A program made the position numbers and the translations under genes. This document shows, piece after piece, positions 61,498-64,000 of a DNA stretch of 64,000 bases (positions are counted from its first letter, which is position 1; every line of letters starts with the position of its first letter). The DNA lies in the NCBI GenBank assembly GCA_029433525.1, contig JAQTIF010000001.1, positions 124,001-188,000 of the forward strand, in the 5' to 3' direction. This DNA is from Enterobacteriaceae bacterium ESL0689. GTDB lineage: Bacteria; Pseudomonadota; Gammaproteobacteria; Enterobacterales; Enterobacteriaceae. Under the pieces are notes generated by a model. It ran no database searches, had not been told where the DNA came from, and was given only the letters and a program-made list of their open reading frames with translations.

Positions 61498-62136
61498 TTA
61501 ACCCCTGCCAAGACGCATTTCTCGCTCGGCTTCAGTTAAAGAAGCAAGGAAAGCCTCACGTTCAAATACGCGAGTCATATAACCTTTCAGCTCTTTCACG
61601 CCAGCGCCCGTTATTTCAATGCCGAGAACCGGCAAACGCCACAGTAATGGTGCAAGATAGCAATCAACCAGACTAAATTCATCACTCAGGAAATAGGGTT
61701 TCTGGGTAAAAATAGGCGCAATCGCCTGCAGCTCTTCACGTAACTGTTTACGTGCCGCATCGGCCTGTGCGGAGGTTCCATTCTCAATGACACTCATCAG
61801 CGAATACCAGTCTTTTTCGATACGCTGCATATACAGTCGGCTTTCTCCGCGTGCCACAGGATAAACAGGCATCAGAGGGGGATGCGGGAAACGCTCATCC
61901 AGATACTCCATGATGATACGGGACTCCCATAACGTGAGCTCGCGATCCACCAGAGTTGGCACGCTTTGATTCGGATTGAGGTCAATCAGATCCTGCGGCA
62001 GGTTTCCCTTCTCCACATGTTCTATCTCAAAACTAACACCTTTTTCTGCCAGCACGATACGAACCTGATGACTATAGATATCAACCGGACCAGAAAATAG
62101 CGTCATTACCGAACGTTTGTTGGCAGCGACAGCCAT
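61498..62136 (-). CDS. sspA: stringent starvation protein A
   Basis: SspA is a glutathione-transferase-fold protein that binds RNA polymerase and lowers H-NS in stationary phase. The 212 residues equal E. coli SspA: MAVAANKRSVMTLFSGPVDI, then the N-terminal thioredoxin-like half (NQSVPTLVDRELTLWESRII) and the C-terminal helical half ending REMRLGRG. Confidence 0.97.
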   Translation of the reverse strand: MAVAANKRSVMTLFSGPVDIYSHQVRIVLAEKGVSFEIEHVEKGNLPQDLIDLNPNQSVPTLVDRELTLWESRIIMEYLDERFPHPPLMPVYPVARGESRLYMQRIEKDWYSLMSVIENGTSAQADAARKQLREELQAIAPIFTQKPYFLSDEFSLVDCYLAPLLWRLPVLGIEITGAGVKELKGYMTRVFEREAFLASLTEAEREMRLGRG

Positions 62137-62443
62137 GAAAACCTCCAGGTATATTTAAAATTTTGTACCGTTACCCGCCACACAGGTGGCTGATCAGATA
62201 TAAAAAAACCCATTCACGGAAGATCACTCTGCTTGCGACCAAAAAAAACGATCATCCGCCATTGAGCATCAATAAAATTAGCGGTTAGTTTACCAGATCC
62301 GGGCAGCATTGTGGTGAAGGGATGACGGAAATACTAAAAATGTAGTAATAACAGACAGTTTTATTATAAATAACAGTGATTCACCCATAAAAAAACCCGC
62401 CAGAGCGGGTTTTTTCGCTAACCATTTTATCGAGATAAAAAAA
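62137..62443. other. 307-bp gap between rpsI and sspA
   Basis: The gap carries the rpsI terminator near 62389-62415 and the sspA leader and promoter region near 62137-62250. I see no gene or repeat in it. Confidence 0.5.
62389..62415 (-). terminator. rho-independent terminator after rpsI
   Basis: On the minus strand a CCCGC-TCTG-GCGGG stem is preceded by AAAAAA and followed by TTTTTTT. It lies 28 bp after the rpsI stop codon. Confidence 0.9.
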
Positions 62444-63410
<967 letters not shown>

Positions 63411-63441
63411 AAAAAACCTTCTCGTAACGCGGGGTCGCAAG

Positions 63442-63447
63442 ATTATA
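63442..63447 (-). promoter_or_regulatory. -10 element of the rplM promoter
   Basis: The minus strand reads CTGACTTCTCTATAATCTTG, with a perfect TATAAT. I see no good -35 box. A start near 63435 would give a leader of about 155 nt. Confidence 0.5.
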
Positions 63448-63691
63448 GAGAAGTCAGGGATAAAGATCGACATCTTTATGCAATATGTGTATCTCACTAT
63501 AATCATCACAAAGACCGACTTTTTCGGCTGATTGTGACAGCCGCCCTGTAATCAGGATATCGTGACAACACCGGTGTGAGCCGCATTTTACCCGACGCAA
63601 CTTGAATGATTTAGGGTATAGTGACACTATCAACGCTGGCCAACAGTTTACAGCCGCACCCTACAAAACCACAAAACAACAGGAGAATGAC

Positions 63692-64000
63692 ATGACCTGG
63701 GAATATGCGCTAGCCGGGTTAGTTGTCGGTATCATTATCGGTGCCGTCGCTATGCGTTTCGGTAATCGAAAACTACGCCAGCAACAGGCGCTACAGTGTG
63801 AACTGGAAAAGAACAAAAACGAGCTTGAAGGTTATCGTAAAGAGTTGATCAGTCATTTTGCCCGTAGCGCAGAACTGCTGGATAATATGGCCGATGACTA
63901 TCGCCAGCTGTATCAACATATGGCAAAAAGCTCCAGTAATTTATTACCTGAGACAATGGCGGATGCCAATCCATTCCGTCACCATCTGGCAGACTCAGAA
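63692..64000 (+). CDS. yhcB: cell-envelope protein YhcB (ZapG), 3' end outside the window
   Basis: The ATG at 63692 follows AGGAG. The 103 codons in the window match E. coli YhcB: an N-terminal membrane helix (MTWEYALAGLVVGIIIGAVA), then a coiled coil (RQQQALQCELEKNKNELEGY) and HFARSAELLDNMADDYRQLY. YhcB coordinates cell elongation, division and envelope growth. It is divergent from rplM, with zapE missing between. Confidence 0.96.
   Translation, partial: MTWEYALAGLVVGIIIGAVAMRFGNRKLRQQQALQCELEKNKNELEGYRKELISHFARSAELLDNMADDYRQLYQHMAKSSSNLLPETMADANPFRHHLADSE

Overview
The window reads as a chromosomal segment of a member of the Enterobacterales, close to the Escherichia/Salmonella group. Most proteins align end to end with E. 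coli K-12 proteins I know, and the right half follows the E. coli gene order from leuU-secG to yhcB. I cannot name the genus from sequence alone.

Layout. (1) 1-3.5 kb: a secreted histidine-phosphatase-like protein (cut by the window edge), an OprD-type outer membrane porin, and rlmG on the other strand. (2) 3.5-9.2 kb: a yqjA-(mzrA)-yqjC-yqjD-yqjE-yqjK cluster in which mzrA is decayed. It is followed by a tandem array of three DUF805 (YhaH-type) membrane protein genes, the last one broken by an amber codon. This part is rich in short interspersed repeats. (3) 9.2-24.0 kb: a complete 17-gene ethanolamine utilisation operon on the minus strand, in the Salmonella/E. coli order eutS-P-Q-T-D-M-N-E-J-G-H-A-B-C-L-K-R. 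It encodes five shell proteins (EutS, M, N, L, K), the B12-dependent lyase EutBC with reactivase EutA, the cofactor enzyme EutT, the aldehyde, alcohol and phosphotransacetylase enzymes EutE, G and D, the accessory proteins EutP, Q, J and H, and the regulator EutR. Its position, next to yqj/yhaH-type genes on one side and tRNA-Leu/secG on the other, is not the E. coli position. (4) 24.0-25.9 kb: an AT-rich gap, an orphan glycosyltransferase, and tRNA-Leu(GAG). (5) 25.9-51.6 kb: conserved core genes for secretion, cell wall, translation, lipid transport and LPS: secG, glmM, folP, ftsH, rlmE, yhbY, greA, dacB, obgE, yhbE, rpmA, rplU, ispB, sfsB, murA, ibaG, mlaBCDEF, yrbG, kdsD, kdsC, lptCAB, rpoN, ptsN, rapZ, ptsO. 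(6) 51.6-64.0 kb: the ArcZ small RNA, arcB, gltBD, sspBA, rpsI-rplM and the start of yhcB.

Compared with E. coli the core region has been trimmed. hpf is missing between rpoN and ptsN, apart from a possible C-terminal scrap. yrbL-mtgA-elbB are missing between ptsO and arcB, although ArcZ survives. yhcC is missing between arcB and gltB, gltF and the nan genes between gltD and sspB, and zapE between rplM and yhcB. rpoN appears to have an AUA codon where the start AUG should be. These losses, the mzrA and DUF805 pseudogenes and the scattered repeats suggest a genome undergoing reduction or reshuffling.

The best candidate for something undescribed is a family of roughly 140-bp intergenic elements with inverted ends and an internal stem that shows a compensatory base change between copies (2183-2321, 3876-4018 and degenerate relatives). 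I found no CRISPR array, intact insertion sequence, prophage or defence system.
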